Below are positions 26,571-35,040 of a DNA stretch of 41,554 nucleotides, in pieces. The DNA is from Nitrobacter sp. 62-13. Its GTDB lineage: Bacteria > Pseudomonadota > Alphaproteobacteria > Rhizobiales > Xanthobacteraceae. How positions within the stretch are numbered: the first letter of the stretch is position 1; each line of letters starts with the position of its first letter. The stretch lies in assembly GCF_001896955.1 (NCBI RefSeq), contig NZ_MKRN01000005.1:1-41554 (forward strand), given 5' to 3'. The position numbers were made by a program, and so were the translations under genes. The notes beneath the pieces are model-generated. The model was not told where the DNA came from and made no database searches. It was given only the letters and a program-made list of their open reading frames with translations.

Positions 26571-26598
26571 ATGAAGGGGAGCTACAGAGTTTTCAAAA
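26571..26598 (-). promoter_or_regulatory. putative sigma-32 (RpoH) promoter of clpB
   Basis: Minus strand: TTTTGAAAA, then CTCTGTAGCT, then CCCCTTCAT. This resembles CTTGAAA-N11-14-CCCCATNT of heat-shock promoters. It lies about 160 bases before the clpB start. Spacing is slightly short and the -10 is one base off, so this is a good candidate rather than a certainty. Confidence 0.4.
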
Positions 26599-26650
26599 CC
26601 CATTTTCAAAGCCCATTGGCACGCCCGGCCCGAATCCCTTAAGGAGCCCC

Positions 26651-27436
26651 ATGTCCGCCGTCCCGGATGCGGCCGTCGCCGCCCTTTACCGTTACCCCGT
26701 CAAAGGCCTGTCCGCCGAAGCCTTGACCCATGCGACGCTGCGTTCCGGCCAGACCATCCCCGGCGATCGCAGCTACGCCATCGAGAACGGCCCGACCGGC
26801 TTCGACCCGGCCGCGCCTCGATATTTTCCCAAGTCCCGCTTTCTGATGCTGATGCGCGACGAGCGGCTGGCCGCGCTTCACAGCCGCTACGACGACGCCG
26901 GTCGCATTCTGACAATTCGGGTTAACGGCGAGGAGGCGGTGCGCGCCGACCTCGGCACCGAGGCAGGCCGCGACGCGGTCGAACGGTTCTTCGCCGCCAA
27001 CTTCACCCAGGAGCTCAAGGGACCGCCGAAGCTCCTCGCCGGCAACGGGCACAGTTTTTCGGACGTCGCAAGGAAAGTGGTCTCGATCATCAACCTCGAC
27101 AGCGTAGCCGCCATCGAGACAATGGTCGGGCAACCGGTTCACCCACTCCGCTTCCGTGCCAATCTTTACGTTCGTGGCTGGCCCGCCTGGAGCGAACTGG
27201 ATCTGCTCGAGCGCACGCTCGCGATCGGCGACATCCGGCTCAAGGTGGTCAAACGCATCGTCCGATGCACGGCCACCAACGTCGATCCGGAGACCGCAGC
27301 GCGCGATCTCGATATTCCCAACACGCTGATGCGGACGCTCGGGCATCGCGACTGCGGGATCTATGCGGAAGTCGTCAGCGGCGGCACGGTCAGGATCGAC
27401 GACAAGATCGAAACGCTGCGGGAATCGCTCTTGTAG
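26651..27436 (+). CDS. MOSC domain protein
   Basis: 261 aa. It has an N-terminal MOSC_N beta-barrel (VAALYRYPVKGLSAEAL, residues about 8-24) and a MOSC domain with FRANLYVRGWPAWSELDLLERTLAIGD and the conserved cysteine region KRIVRCTATNVDPETAARD (single conserved Cys). MOSC proteins are related to the sulfur-carrier end of molybdenum cofactor sulfurases and to mARC/YcbX/YiiM reductases. The activity here is unknown; a link to the Pao-type hydroxylase at 0.7-4.6 kb is conceivable but only a guess. ATG 26651 has AAGGAG four bases upstream. It is divergent from clpB. Confidence 0.85.
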   Translation: MSAVPDAAVAALYRYPVKGLSAEALTHATLRSGQTIPGDRSYAIENGPTGFDPAAPRYFPKSRFLMLMRDERLAALHSRYDDAGRILTIRVNGEEAVRADLGTEAGRDAVERFFAANFTQELKGPPKLLAGNGHSFSDVARKVVSIINLDSVAAIETMVGQPVHPLRFRANLYVRGWPAWSELDLLERTLAIGDIRLKVVKRIVRCTATNVDPETAARDLDIPNTLMRTLGHRDCGIYAEVVSGGTVRIDDKIETLRESLL

Positions 27437-27523
27437 GCGAGAGATCGGCTCAGTCTCAAATCCCTGCCGAAGAAGCGGACGCGTGTGCGGATGCGTGTCC
27501 TGCCCGTCGTGTTTTACCGCGGC

Positions 27524-27550
27524 CCCTTCCCCCGCGCATCGGGGGAAGGG
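27524..27550. terminator. 11 bp hairpin between convergent genes
   Basis: CCCTTCCCCCG, loop CGCAT, CGGGGGAAGGG. A perfect stem between the MOSC gene (plus, ends 27436) and the hydrolase gene (minus, ends 27574). No T-run on either side, so it is either a repeat element or a bidirectional transcription barrier. Confidence 0.45.
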
Positions 27551-27573
27551 ACGATAGCGGAACCTCACATGCC

Positions 27574-28173
27574 TCAGTTGGGCACGACGTAGGCGTAGAT
27601 GCGGCCGCGCGGATAGACCGCCTCCGCGACGCGATGACCGTGGTTGCCCGAAACGATAATGGGATTGCCACGACGGTCGATACCACTGACGACCCCGACA
27701 TGACCGCCGCCGCCGCGTCGACCCATGACGGCGATTGCGCCAACCCGCGGGCCGGAGACCCGTCGCCCGTAATGCGCGAACGAACTCGCCATGTCGGAGC
27801 CCGTTCCCTGATGCCCGGAGCGTTTCAGAACCATGTTCATGAAGCGGGCGCACCAGAGCCTGCTGCGGCCGGTCGGATTGCCGCCGATATAGCGACGGGC
27901 TTCGGCGACGATATTCGAAACGAAACCGCCCGAGAAACCGCTCTCGTCAGCATCCCGGTTCGAGGTGTGGCGGTATCTGTGATGGTAATGGCGATGCCGG
28001 TGATGCCGGCGGGCGTGATGATGATGATGCTTGTGATGATGAACGTGCGCGTGATGGCCCGTACGATGATGAGGTCTTGCCGAGGCCGGCGCCGCGAATG
28101 CGACAACACTGAAACATACTTGCTCCCCTGTAACACCTCCCACTTCCCCCCACGCTTCACGGTAAATCCGCAA
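27574..28173 (-). CDS. secreted His-rich TIGR02594/CHAP-like hydrolase, uncertain start
   Basis: The C-terminal part (about residues 85-199) matches the TIGR02594 family of NlpC/P60-CHAP-like enzymes: YIGGNPTGRSRLWCARFMN with the likely nucleophile Cys108, GHVGVVSG with the likely His, and a final GNHGH region. Peptidoglycan cleavage is the usual inference for the family. Before it lies a tract with 20 histidines in about 37 residues (residues 35-70). A signal-like stretch FSVVAFAAPASA precedes that. The start is problematic. The only in-frame codons are a TTG (28173) and a GTG. A well-spaced GGGGAG plus ATG at 28117 is out of frame by one base (ATGTTTC instead of ATGTTC would fuse it to the signal sequence). 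A frameshift or sequence error at the 5' end is possible. A perfect CtrA box lies upstream. Confidence 0.65.
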   Translation of the reverse strand: MRIYREAWGEVGGVTGEQVCFSVVAFAAPASARPHHRTGHHAHVHHHKHHHHHARRHHRHRHYHHRYRHTSNRDADESGFSGGFVSNIVAEARRYIGGNPTGRSRLWCARFMNMVLKRSGHQGTGSDMASSFAHYGRRVSGPRVGAIAVMGRRGGGGHVGVVSGIDRRGNPIIVSGNHGHRVAEAVYPRGRIYAYVVPN

Positions 28174-28237
28174 TTATGTTGTGACGGGAAAACGCGGCGC
28201 TTTGAAACCACGGGAGTTAGGGATTTGGAAGTCATAC

Positions 28238-28262
28238 CTGGGTTGCGTATAACGCATACCAG
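28238..28262. promoter_or_regulatory. operator-like dyad upstream of the hydrolase gene
   Basis: CTGG-GT-TGCGT-ATA-ACGCA-TA-CCAG: nine of eleven arm positions pair around an ATA centre. A size and symmetry expected of a homodimeric regulator site (the outer CTG/CAG recalls LuxR-type boxes, but the match is weak). It lies 65-90 bases upstream of the TTG at 28173. Confidence 0.4.
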
Positions 28263-28286
28263 CAATGCACTTCGATGCGGCCATGC

Positions 28287-28302
28287 TTAAAATTGGCTTA
28301 AC
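28287..28302 (+). promoter_or_regulatory. perfect CtrA consensus box
   Basis: TTAA-AATTGGC-TTAAC is an exact match to TTAA-N7-TTAAC. It lies in the only upstream region of the minus-strand hydrolase gene, about 115-130 bases before its TTG codon and 170 before the out-of-frame ATG, in an AT-rich island. GANTC (CcrM) sites GAATC are at 28358 and 28387. metW ends at 28452 on the same strand, so the hydrolase is the only gene it can plausibly serve. Confidence 0.55.
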
Positions 28303-28451
28303 TGTATGTTTTGTAATTATAATTTCTATCTGTGGAGAGCCGGATCCGAAGATTGACGAATCTCGTCACGCCTCTCCATTGACGCCGAATCGGAGCTTCG
28401 CGGTCCGTCGGTTTGGCTAAAAAGGGCACGCCCGCCCCCTTTACCTGAGGG

Positions 28452-29135
28452 CTATTTGGTCTTCTCCACCCGGCTGAGCAGAAACACGCCCTGCTCCCCG
28501 AACATGTTCCAGAACCACCACGGCGCGTTGAAACGCAGCGGCCGCCCATAAAGATCGAGCGCGACCGAACGCTCCATCTTGACGTTGATCTCGTCGCAGA
28601 GCTGCACGAAATCCTTGATCGTGCAGAAATGGATATTCGGGGTGTCGTACCAGGTCGCCGGCAGATTCTCCGTGCGCGGCATGTGGCCACCGACCAACAG
28701 TTGGAGCCGCATTTTCCAGTGGCCGAAATTCGGAAACGACACGATGGCCCGGCTGCCGATCCGCAGCAGATTTTCCAGCACCGCCTTCGGTTGCCGCGTC
28801 GCTTGCAAAGTCTGCGACAGGATCACGTAGTCGAAGGCATCGTCGGGATAGTTGACGAGATCGGTGTCGGCGTCGCCCTGCACCACCGCGAGCCCCTTGG
28901 CGACGCAGTGATTGACGCCCTCGCGCGACAGTTCGATGCCGCGGCCGTCGACGCCGCGCGTCTCGAGCAGTTGCAGGAGGTCGCCGTCGCCGCAGCCGAC
29001 GTCCAGGACCTTTGAATTGGGTTCGATCATCTCGGCCAGCAGGAGATGGTCGCCGCGATAACGGCCTTTCTGGCGGTAGCGTTTTCGGGACGGCGCGCTG
29101 TCATCCAGCGGCAGTGTGGGTTGCGGCACGCTCAT
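28452..29135 (-). CDS. metW: methionine biosynthesis protein MetW
   Basis: 227 aa methyltransferase-like protein. SAM motif I is [16 protein letters not shown], followed by GRGIELS and [15 protein letters not shown], and the MetW-specific [15 protein letters not shown] plus the aromatic end [18 protein letters not shown]. MetW works with MetX in many Proteobacteria and is needed for full homoserine acetyltransferase function; its catalytic status is unclear. The ATG overlaps the metX stop by 4 bases (ATGA), showing translational coupling. Confidence 0.93.
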   Translation of the reverse strand: MSVPQPTLPLDDSAPSRKRYRQKGRYRGDHLLLAEMIEPNSKVLDVGCGDGDLLQLLETRGVDGRGIELSREGVNHCVAKGLAVVQGDADTDLVNYPDDAFDYVILSQTLQATRQPKAVLENLLRIGSRAIVSFPNFGHWKMRLQLLVGGHMPRTENLPATWYDTPNIHFCTIKDFVQLCDEINVKMERSVALDLYGRPLRFNAPWWFWNMFGEQGVFLLSRVEKTK

Positions 29136-30337
29136 CTCAACTCACCAGCCGCCGTCAGCCCACGACTATGGCCTGCCGATTCCAGAAACGCGTGGGCGAT
29201 GTCGAAAAACTCCGGAACGTCGAGCAGGAAGGCGTCGTGGCCGCGATCGGTCTCGATCTCCGCAAAGGAGACGCGCGCGCCGCCGGCATTGAGCGCATGA
29301 ACGGTCGCACGCGATTCTGACGTCGGAAACAGCCAGTCGCTGGTGAACGACACCACGCAGAACCGGGTCCGGGTACCGCGAAATGCGGCCGCCAGCACGC
29401 CGTCATGGTCGGCCGCGATGTCGAAATAGTCCATCGCCCTCGTCAGATAGAGATAGCTGTTGGCATCGAAGCGCTCGACGAAGGAGGAACCCTGGTGGCG
29501 AAGGTAGCTCTCCACCTGAAAGTCAGCGTCGAAGGAAAACGTCGGCAGCTCGCGGTCCTGCATCCGGCGCCCGAACTTGCGATGCAGCGCCGCATCCGAC
29601 AGATAGGTGATATGCGCGGCCATCCGCGCCACGCCGAGGCCGCGGTGCGGATGGGTGCCCTGCTCGACATAGCGGCCGTCGCGCCAGTCAGGGTCGGCCA
29701 TCACCGCCTGCCGACCCAGTTCGTGAAACGCGATGTTCTGCGCGGAGTGGCGCGTGCTGCACGCGATCGGCAGCGCGGAAAACACGCGCCGCGGATAGGC
29801 CGCGCACCATTGCAGCACCTGCATGCCACCCATGGAGCCGCCGACCACGGAAAACAGCGTATCGATGCCGAGGCGATCGATCAGCATGGCCTGCGCACGC
29901 ACCATATCGGGGATGGTGATGACCGGGAAATCCAGACCCCACACAGTTCCGGTGGCCGGATTGGTCGAGGCCGGGCCGGTCGAGCCCATGCAGCCGCCGA
30001 TCACGTTGCTGCAGATAATGAAGTACTTGTCGGTATCGAGCGGCTTGCCGGGTCCTACCAGCGTCACCCACCAACCCGGTTTGCCTGTGACCGGATGAAC
30101 GTTGGCGACATGCTGATCGCCGGTCAGCGCATGGCAGACCAGGATGGCGTTGGACTTTCCGGCATTGAGCTCCCCGTAGGTCTGATACGCGATCTGGAAC
30201 GGCGCGAGATCGATGCCGCAGTCGAGCTGCAGCGGCTGGTCGCTGCCGAACGTCGCAACCTGCGAGGTGGGATGGTCCGCCTCCAAGGCTCGATCCTCGG
30301 CGTGAGCCGGGCCCGGTATCGATTGCACGTTGACCAT
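29132..30337 (-). CDS. metX: homoserine O-acetyltransferase MetX
   Basis: 401 aa alpha/beta-hydrolase fold. It acylates homoserine, the first committed step to methionine. The nucleophile Ser168 is in GGSMGG (166-171). Further motifs are HALTGDQHV near residue 69, [20 protein letters not shown] with the catalytic Asp ([10 protein letters not shown]) and the catalytic His in RGHDAFLL. The start ATG 30337 follows AGAGGCAGG. Expression is controlled by the SAM-II riboswitch with attenuator in its leader. Some MetX-like enzymes use succinyl-CoA, so the acyl donor is inferred. Confidence 0.94.
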   Translation of the reverse strand: MVNVQSIPGPAHAEDRALEADHPTSQVATFGSDQPLQLDCGIDLAPFQIAYQTYGELNAGKSNAILVCHALTGDQHVANVHPVTGKPGWWVTLVGPGKPLDTDKYFIICSNVIGGCMGSTGPASTNPATGTVWGLDFPVITIPDMVRAQAMLIDRLGIDTLFSVVGGSMGGMQVLQWCAAYPRRVFSALPIACSTRHSAQNIAFHELGRQAVMADPDWRDGRYVEQGTHPHRGLGVARMAAHITYLSDAALHRKFGRRMQDRELPTFSFDADFQVESYLRHQGSSFVERFDANSYLYLTRAMDYFDIAADHDGVLAAAFRGTRTRFCVVSFTSDWLFPTSESRATVHALNAGGARVSFAEIETDRGHDAFLLDVPEFFDIAHAFLESAGHSRGLTAAGELR

Positions 30338-30390
30338 CCTGCCTCTGACCTCCGCCGGGGGCTTCGAGAAACCGCCGGACCGCAGGCCAT

Positions 30391-30423
30391 AAAAAACCCG
30401 GCCTGAACATGGGTTCGGCCGGG
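30391..30423 (-). terminator. riboswitch-controlled intrinsic terminator in the metX leader
   Basis: Minus strand: CCCGGCC-GAAC, loop CCAT, GTTC-A-GGCCGGG, then TTTTTT. An 11 bp stem with one bulged A. Its 5' arm CCCGGCC (30423-30417) can alternatively pair with GGCCGGG just upstream (in 30447-30440), which overlaps the 3' end of the SAM-II aptamer. That gives mutually exclusive terminator and antiterminator states. Confidence 0.85.
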
Positions 30424-30445
30424 ATCAGGATTTCGCTGTCCCCGG

Positions 30446-30503
30446 CCTGTTTAGCGAGTTGTTTAACGTGGCTGCAAGCCGGCCGGCTCAAATGACCACG
30501 GAA
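30446..30503 (-). promoter_or_regulatory. SAM-II riboswitch aptamer (metX leader)
   Basis: The minus strand reads CGTGGTCATTTGA, a C/G-rich loop, GGCTTGCAGCCACG, TTAAACAACTC, then GCTAAACAGG. These are the hallmark blocks of the SAM-II (metA) class known in alphaproteobacteria: CTTGCAGCCACG-TTAAA and the conserved GCTAAA that builds the pseudoknot triplex. The P1 stem is CGTGG (30500-30496) with CCACG (30471-30467). It begins right where the predicted promoter would start transcription. SAM binding should stop metX-metW expression when methionine/SAM is plentiful. Confidence 0.92.
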
Positions 30504-30510
30504 CCCATGA

Positions 30511-30539
30511 AAACTAATCCCGCATGCAGTTTTCGTCAA
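30511..30539 (-). promoter_or_regulatory. putative housekeeping promoter of metX-metW
   Basis: Minus strand: TTGACG (30539-30534), spacer of 17 bases, TAGTTT (30516-30511). The -35 matches 5 of 6 sigma-70-type positions and the -10 three of 6. The expected start at about 30504 coincides with the 5' edge of the aptamer, which supports the call. Confidence 0.5.
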
Positions 30540-30753
30540 GACAAGCTGCGCTTCCCGACGAAAGTGCTTGCGTCGAGGGCAATGTTTTCTTTGCTTTCAT
30601 GCGTCTACTTTCCTATCAATGCGACGCTGGTGGGAACTCATTTACCATTCGCGACCCGTTATTTGCCGAAGAACCGAATTCGCCGAAGGACCGACGCAAA
30701 TGTCCTTTAGCGCCGAGATTCGCAAAAAAGACGCGCCCTGAAACGGGATGGGA

Positions 30754-31653
30754 ATGGCAGAACCAGCAGCCGCCCGTTCGCGCGGCCGACAAGTGGCATC
30801 CATGACCAAAGCACCCCCCGCGCCACCTTCCTTGCAGGAGCTGCGCAAAGAGATCGACGCCATCGACGAGCAGGTTCACGGCCTGCTGATGCGGCGGGGC
30901 GACATCATCGACCGCCTGATCTCGGTGAAGCAGACCCAGGAAACAGGCTCCGCGTTCCGTCCGGCGCGCGAAGCCGACATGATGCGCCGCCTGGCGCAGC
31001 GTCATCGCGGCATCCTGCCGCTCGACACCGTCGAGAGCATCTGGCGCGTGATCATCTCGACCTTCACCTATGTGCAGGCGCCGTTTTCGCTGCATGCCGA
31101 CCTGTCGCTCGGCGAATCCGCGATGCGGGATTCCGCGCGTTTCCACTTCGGCTTCACGGTGCCCTTCGTGCCGCATTTCAGCGCGCAGGCCGCCGTGGAG
31201 GCGGTCGCCAACTCGAAGGGCGACCTTGCTCTGGTCTCCGCGACCTCGAGCCGTGCACCGTGGTGGCTCGCGCTCGAAGCCGACGGCGCGCCGAAGATCA
31301 TCGCCCGCCTGCCTTTCATCGAACGCGCCGACCACCCGGCAGCATTACCGGTGTTCGTGGTCTCGCGCGTCGCCGACGATGCACGGGTGACCGAAGTGGA
31401 GACATGGAGCGTGCGCGTCTCCGGCTGGAACGCCGATACCGCCCACGCGCTGTCTCCGCTCGCCGAGATCGTGGCCGTGCCCGATGCCGCCTTCGACGGC
31501 GCTGCGCTGCTGGTGTCGGTGACGAAGGATATCGGCTTCGAGGCGATCAAGACGGCGCTGTTCGAGGCCGGCGCGTCGGTCCGCTCGACGGCCCTCGTCG
31601 GCAGCCACGCAACGCGCTATACGATGCCTTCCAGCGCGGCGGCTCGCCCGTAA
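30754..31653 (+). CDS. chorismate mutase (AroQ type) with C-terminal degenerate prephenate dehydratase-like domain
   Basis: 299 aa. Residues about 25-112 are an AroQ chorismate mutase helix bundle: LQELRKEIDAIDEQVHGLLMRRGDIIDRLISVKQ with Arg/Lys active-site positions and FRPAREADMMRRL. AroQ alone needs about 95 residues. The remaining ~185 residues look like a worn prephenate dehydratase-type fold (FSAQAAVEAVANSKGDLALVSATSS recalls the PheA segment around its phosphate/substrate loop) plus an ACT-like end (DIGFEAIKTALFEAGASVRSTALV). Catalytic dehydratase motifs such as TRF are not visible. It leads the genes hisC-type and tyrC, all for phenylalanine/tyrosine synthesis. Start 30754 (GGGATGGGA upstream) or 30802 (MTKAPP) are both possible. 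Confidence 0.82.
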   Translation: MAEPAAARSRGRQVASMTKAPPAPPSLQELRKEIDAIDEQVHGLLMRRGDIIDRLISVKQTQETGSAFRPAREADMMRRLAQRHRGILPLDTVESIWRVIISTFTYVQAPFSLHADLSLGESAMRDSARFHFGFTVPFVPHFSAQAAVEAVANSKGDLALVSATSSRAPWWLALEADGAPKIIARLPFIERADHPAALPVFVVSRVADDARVTEVETWSVRVSGWNADTAHALSPLAEIVAVPDAAFDGAALLVSVTKDIGFEAIKTALFEAGASVRSTALVGSHATRYTMPSSAAARP

Positions 31654-31677
31654 CGTCGGACAGTTCCGGAGTTCATA

Positions 31678-32775
31678 ATGTCCCGACCATTGCCGAATCC
31701 TGGCATTCTCGATATTGCGCCCTACGTGCCCGGCAAGAGCCCGGTGCCGGAAGCAGGCCGCAAGATGTTCAAGCTGTCGGCCAACGAAACGCCGTTCGGC
31801 CCGTCTCCGAAGGCGATGGACGCTTACCGCGATGCCGTGACCCATCTCCAGGACTATCCGGAAGGCACCTCGCGCGTGCTGCGCGAGGCCATCGCTCGCG
31901 CCTACGGACTCGACCCGGCTCGCATCATCTGCGGCGCGGGATCCGACGAAATCCTGAACCTGCTGGCGCATACCTATCTCAGCCCCGGCGACGAGGCGAT
32001 TTCGACCACGCACGGTTTTCTGGTCTATCCGATCGCGACGCTGGCGAATGGCGCGACCAACGTCGTTGCGCCGGAGACCAACTACACCGCCGACGTCGAC
32101 GCGATCCTCAAACGCGTGACGCCGAAGACCAAGATGGTCTGGCTCGCCAATCCCAACAATCCGACCGGCACCTACCTGCCGTTCGACGAGATCAGGCGGT
32201 TGCGCGCAGGATTGCCGTCGCACGTGCTGCTGGTGCTCGACGCGGCCTATTCCGATTATGTGTCGCGCAACGACTACGAACTCGGCATCGAACTGGTGGC
32301 GACGACCGAGAACACCGTGCTGACGCACACCTTCTCCAAAATCCACGGCCTGGCTGCGCTGCGAATCGGCTGGATGTTCGGCCCTGCGCATATCGTGGAG
32401 GCCGTGAACCGGATTCGCGGACCCTTCAACGTTTCGACTCCTGCGATGCTTGCGGCCGCGGCCGCGATCGAGGACACCGCGCACGTCCAGATGTCGAAAG
32501 CGCATACGGAGAAGTGGCGCAACTGGCTGACGGATGAAATAACCAAGCTCGGCCTCAAGGTGACGCCCAGCGTGACGAACTTCATCCTGATCCACTTCCC
32601 GAACACCAAGGGCAAGACGGCGTTCGAGGCCGATGCATTTCTGACCAGACGCGGTCTGGTGCTGCGCGCGCTCGACAATTACGGCCTGCCGCACGCGCTC
32701 CGCCTCACGATCGGCACCGAGGAAGCCAACCGCCTGGTGGCGGACGGCCTGCGCGACTTCATGGCGCAGGCATGA
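31678..32775 (+). CDS. hisC: histidinol-phosphate / aromatic aminotransferase (HisC type)
   Basis: 365 aa class I/II PLP aminotransferase. Motifs are [15 protein letters not shown] near the N-terminus, [30 protein letters not shown], and the PLP lysine in [17 protein letters not shown] (Lys221). Its place between chorismate mutase and prephenate dehydrogenase suggests it mainly transaminates prephenate or phenylpyruvate-type substrates, as second HisC copies often do; histidine synthesis remains possible. ATG 31678 has GGAG seven bases upstream. The end overlaps tyrC by 4 bases. Confidence 0.9.
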   Translation: MSRPLPNPGILDIAPYVPGKSPVPEAGRKMFKLSANETPFGPSPKAMDAYRDAVTHLQDYPEGTSRVLREAIARAYGLDPARIICGAGSDEILNLLAHTYLSPGDEAISTTHGFLVYPIATLANGATNVVAPETNYTADVDAILKRVTPKTKMVWLANPNNPTGTYLPFDEIRRLRAGLPSHVLLVLDAAYSDYVSRNDYELGIELVATTENTVLTHTFSKIHGLAALRIGWMFGPAHIVEAVNRIRGPFNVSTPAMLAAAAAIEDTAHVQMSKAHTEKWRNWLTDEITKLGLKVTPSVTNFILIHFPNTKGKTAFEADAFLTRRGLVLRALDNYGLPHALRLTIGTEEANRLVADGLRDFMAQA

Positions 32776-33710
32776 CCGCAGCGCCCCTGTTCCAGCGGAT
32801 CGCGCTGATCGGATTCGGACTGATCGGCGGTTCGATCGCGCGCGCCGCGCGTGCGCAAAGCCTTGCCGGCGAAATCATCGTCACGGCACGCTCTGCGAAG
32901 ACGCGTGCGCGGGTGACCGAGCTTGGCGTCGCCGACCGCGTCGTGGAAACCAACGCCGAGGCCGCTGATGACGCCGATCTTGTGATCCTCAGCATCCCGG
33001 TCGGGGCGTGCGGAGCGGTGGCGCAGGAAATCGCGCCGCATCTCAAGCCGGGCGCGATCGTCTCCGACGTCGGATCGGTGAAAGGAGCCGTGGTCCGCGA
33101 CATGGCTCCGCATCTGCCCGCAAGCGTTCATTTCGTGCCCGCGCATCCGGTCGCCGGCACCGAGCATTCGGGTCCGGATTCCGGTTTTGCCGAACTGTTC
33201 ATCAACCGCTGGTGCATTTTAACGCCGCCCGAGGGGACGGATACGGCCGCGGTCGAAAAACTGCGCGCGTTCTGGACCGCGATCGGCGCCAGGGTGGAGA
33301 CCATGACGCCCGAGCATCACGACCTGGTGCTGGCGATCACCAGCCATCTGCCGCACCTGATCGCCTACACCATCGTCGGCACCGCAGACGAACTCGGCGA
33401 GGTCACGTCCTCGGAAGTGATGAAATTCTCCGCCGGCGGCTTTCGCGACTTCACCCGCATCGCGGCTTCCGATCCCACCATGTGGCGCGACGTTTTCCTG
33501 TCCAACAAGGACGCGGTGCTGGAAATGCTCGGCACCTTCAACGAGGATCTTTCCAAGCTGACGCGCGCCATGCGACGCGGCGACGGAGAGGCGCTGTTCG
33601 AGCATTTTACCCGCACCCGCGCGATCCGCCGCGGCATCGTCGAAATCGGTCAGGATTCCGCGGCTCCGGATTTCGGGCGGCTGCAAACCAACGCACCGAA
33701 GAAATCTTAA
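32772..33710 (+). CDS. tyrC: prephenate / arogenate dehydrogenase TyrC-like
   Basis: 312 aa. Oxidative decarboxylation in tyrosine synthesis. The N-terminal Rossmann motif is GFGLIGGS (14-21), then [20 protein letters not shown], and the catalytic-histidine region [16 protein letters not shown]. The all-alpha dimerisation domain contains [18 protein letters not shown]. No ACT domain is attached, so allosteric control is probably on the chorismate mutase or elsewhere. Whether it prefers prephenate or arogenate cannot be seen. A stretch of 133 bases after it holds pyrimidine/purine hairpin material (CCCTTCCCCTCT / AGAGGGAG), likely an intergenic repeat. Confidence 0.92.
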   Translation: MTAAPLFQRIALIGFGLIGGSIARAARAQSLAGEIIVTARSAKTRARVTELGVADRVVETNAEAADDADLVILSIPVGACGAVAQEIAPHLKPGAIVSDVGSVKGAVVRDMAPHLPASVHFVPAHPVAGTEHSGPDSGFAELFINRWCILTPPEGTDTAAVEKLRAFWTAIGARVETMTPEHHDLVLAITSHLPHLIAYTIVGTADELGEVTSSEVMKFSAGGFRDFTRIAASDPTMWRDVFLSNKDAVLEMLGTFNEDLSKLTRAMRRGDGEALFEHFTRTRAIRRGIVEIGQDSAAPDFGRLQTNAPKKS

Positions 33711-33843
33711 TTAGTTTGGCTCCGGACTTGATCCGATAGCAGGCCGACTACCCCTCGCCCCTTCCCCTCTCACGCGGAGAAGAGGGAGAGCAGACGGACT
33801 CCGCGGCTCCCGCTTCAATCTGAAATAGACCTGCGCAGAACCT

Positions 33844-35040
33844 TCAGAACAGCGGCGGCGTCTGGGCGATTTTCAACGGTCCGATGAAAACCGCGCCGTC
33901 GACGAAACGCAACGGGAAGGAACGCGCCTTCTTGCCTTCGAGCGTTGCCTCCTTACCGATCGCAGCAAGGCCCGCAGTGACACCGGCATTGGCGTTCTCG
34001 CGCACAGCCTTGCCCAACCCCGGAATCGCCCGATCCAGCGCCCCGAACAGATTGTTGATGTCCTGGGTCTTCACGCCCGGCGCGACCTTGTCGAGCGTCG
34101 ACTGCGGAACCCCCTCTTCCAGCATTTGCTGGATTCCGAGCGCCGGAATGAGCGCCTCGAATCCCGTTGCCGTCATGTGCAACTCGCCGTCAAGATGTCC
34201 GTCGGCTGTGAGGCCGAGCGAGCCGGCGCCAATCGCAATCAAATCGCCCTGCTGGATCCGCGATTGCATGATCTCGATGCGGCCGCCCGCGGCCTGCAAT
34301 TCGCGAAGCCGCACCGGCCATGGTTTTGGCGTGAAATCCTTCAACCCGTGCACCATCGCGCGAACGTCCGCATCGAACGGCTTGGTCAACACCGGGTGAA
34401 TGTCGGGAAGTGTTGCCCCCGTCAATTCGAGGACGGTCTCGATCGTCGGGTGATCCGGTTTGGAGTTCTCCGCGGTGCGGCCGTGAAGCTCGACGTGGCT
34501 CGCACGTGCGAGCGGCGTGCGCGCCGAGCCCGCGACGCGATCGACCGCCGGATCGTCGAATACGAGGTCGGCGCTCTGCGGCGTTCCGGGCAACCCGACG
34601 ATACTGCTGCGCGCGGTCTTCCAATTGACGACCATCACCGGCTGCCCCTGCTGGTATAGCGTCGCCGGAGCCTTGAACTCCGCGATCAGCAATCTCGGAG
34701 TGTAGATCTGCGAGATCACAAAGATGTCCCCGAGGCGTGCGGTCACGGGCGGCATTTGGGCCGAGGCCTGATCGGCGGTCTGCGACCTCAGCTCGACGGT
34801 CGCATCCAAGCAGTGAACCTCCAGGCGGAACGGAAACCCCGCGACGGTCCGCTTGGCGCAATCATAGATGCGCCCCGACGCGGCTTCACGCGCGCGCCAG
34901 GCGTCGACGGTCCGGTCGACCTGCGAGGCGGAATAGAACCAGAACGCGCTCCACGCCGCGGCGGCGATGACCACCAGCGCGGGCATGACGAAAATGGGCC
35001 AAAGACGATGCTTGGAAGGGGGCGTGGTGGCGGCGGCCAT
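33844..35040 (-). CDS. DUF2125 family membrane-anchored protein
   Basis: 398 aa. It has one N-terminal transmembrane segment (about residues 14-34, PIFVMPALVVIAAAAWSAFWFYS), then a long extracytoplasmic beta-rich domain containing RTVAGFPFRLEVHCLDATVELR, LLIAEFKAPATLYQQGQPVMVVNW and the end SFPLRFVDGAVFIGPLKIAQTPPLF. These are the recurring features of DUF2125, an alphaproteobacterial family of unknown function with an AsmA-like or lipid-transfer-like look. It is transcribed alone on the minus strand, convergent with tyrC. Confidence 0.8.
   Translation of the reverse strand: MAAATTPPSKHRLWPIFVMPALVVIAAAAWSAFWFYSASQVDRTVDAWRAREAASGRIYDCAKRTVAGFPFRLEVHCLDATVELRSQTADQASAQMPPVTARLGDIFVISQIYTPRLLIAEFKAPATLYQQGQPVMVVNWKTARSSIVGLPGTPQSADLVFDDPAVDRVAGSARTPLARASHVELHGRTAENSKPDHPTIETVLELTGATLPDIHPVLTKPFDADVRAMVHGLKDFTPKPWPVRLRELQAAGGRIEIMQSRIQQGDLIAIGAGSLGLTADGHLDGELHMTATGFEALIPALGIQQMLEEGVPQSTLDKVAPGVKTQDINNLFGALDRAIPGLGKAVRENANAGVTAGLAAIGKEATLEGKKARSFPLRFVDGAVFIGPLKIAQTPPLF

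Noticed and set aside
27960-28072. CAT/ATG-rich low-complexity DNA that could be taken for a microsatellite
   Set aside because: It encodes the histidine tract of the hydrolase-like protein; units are not regular.
33730-33843. Possible terminator or small RNA after tyrC
   Set aside because: Only an imperfect pyrimidine/purine stem with no T-run; more like an intergenic repeat.
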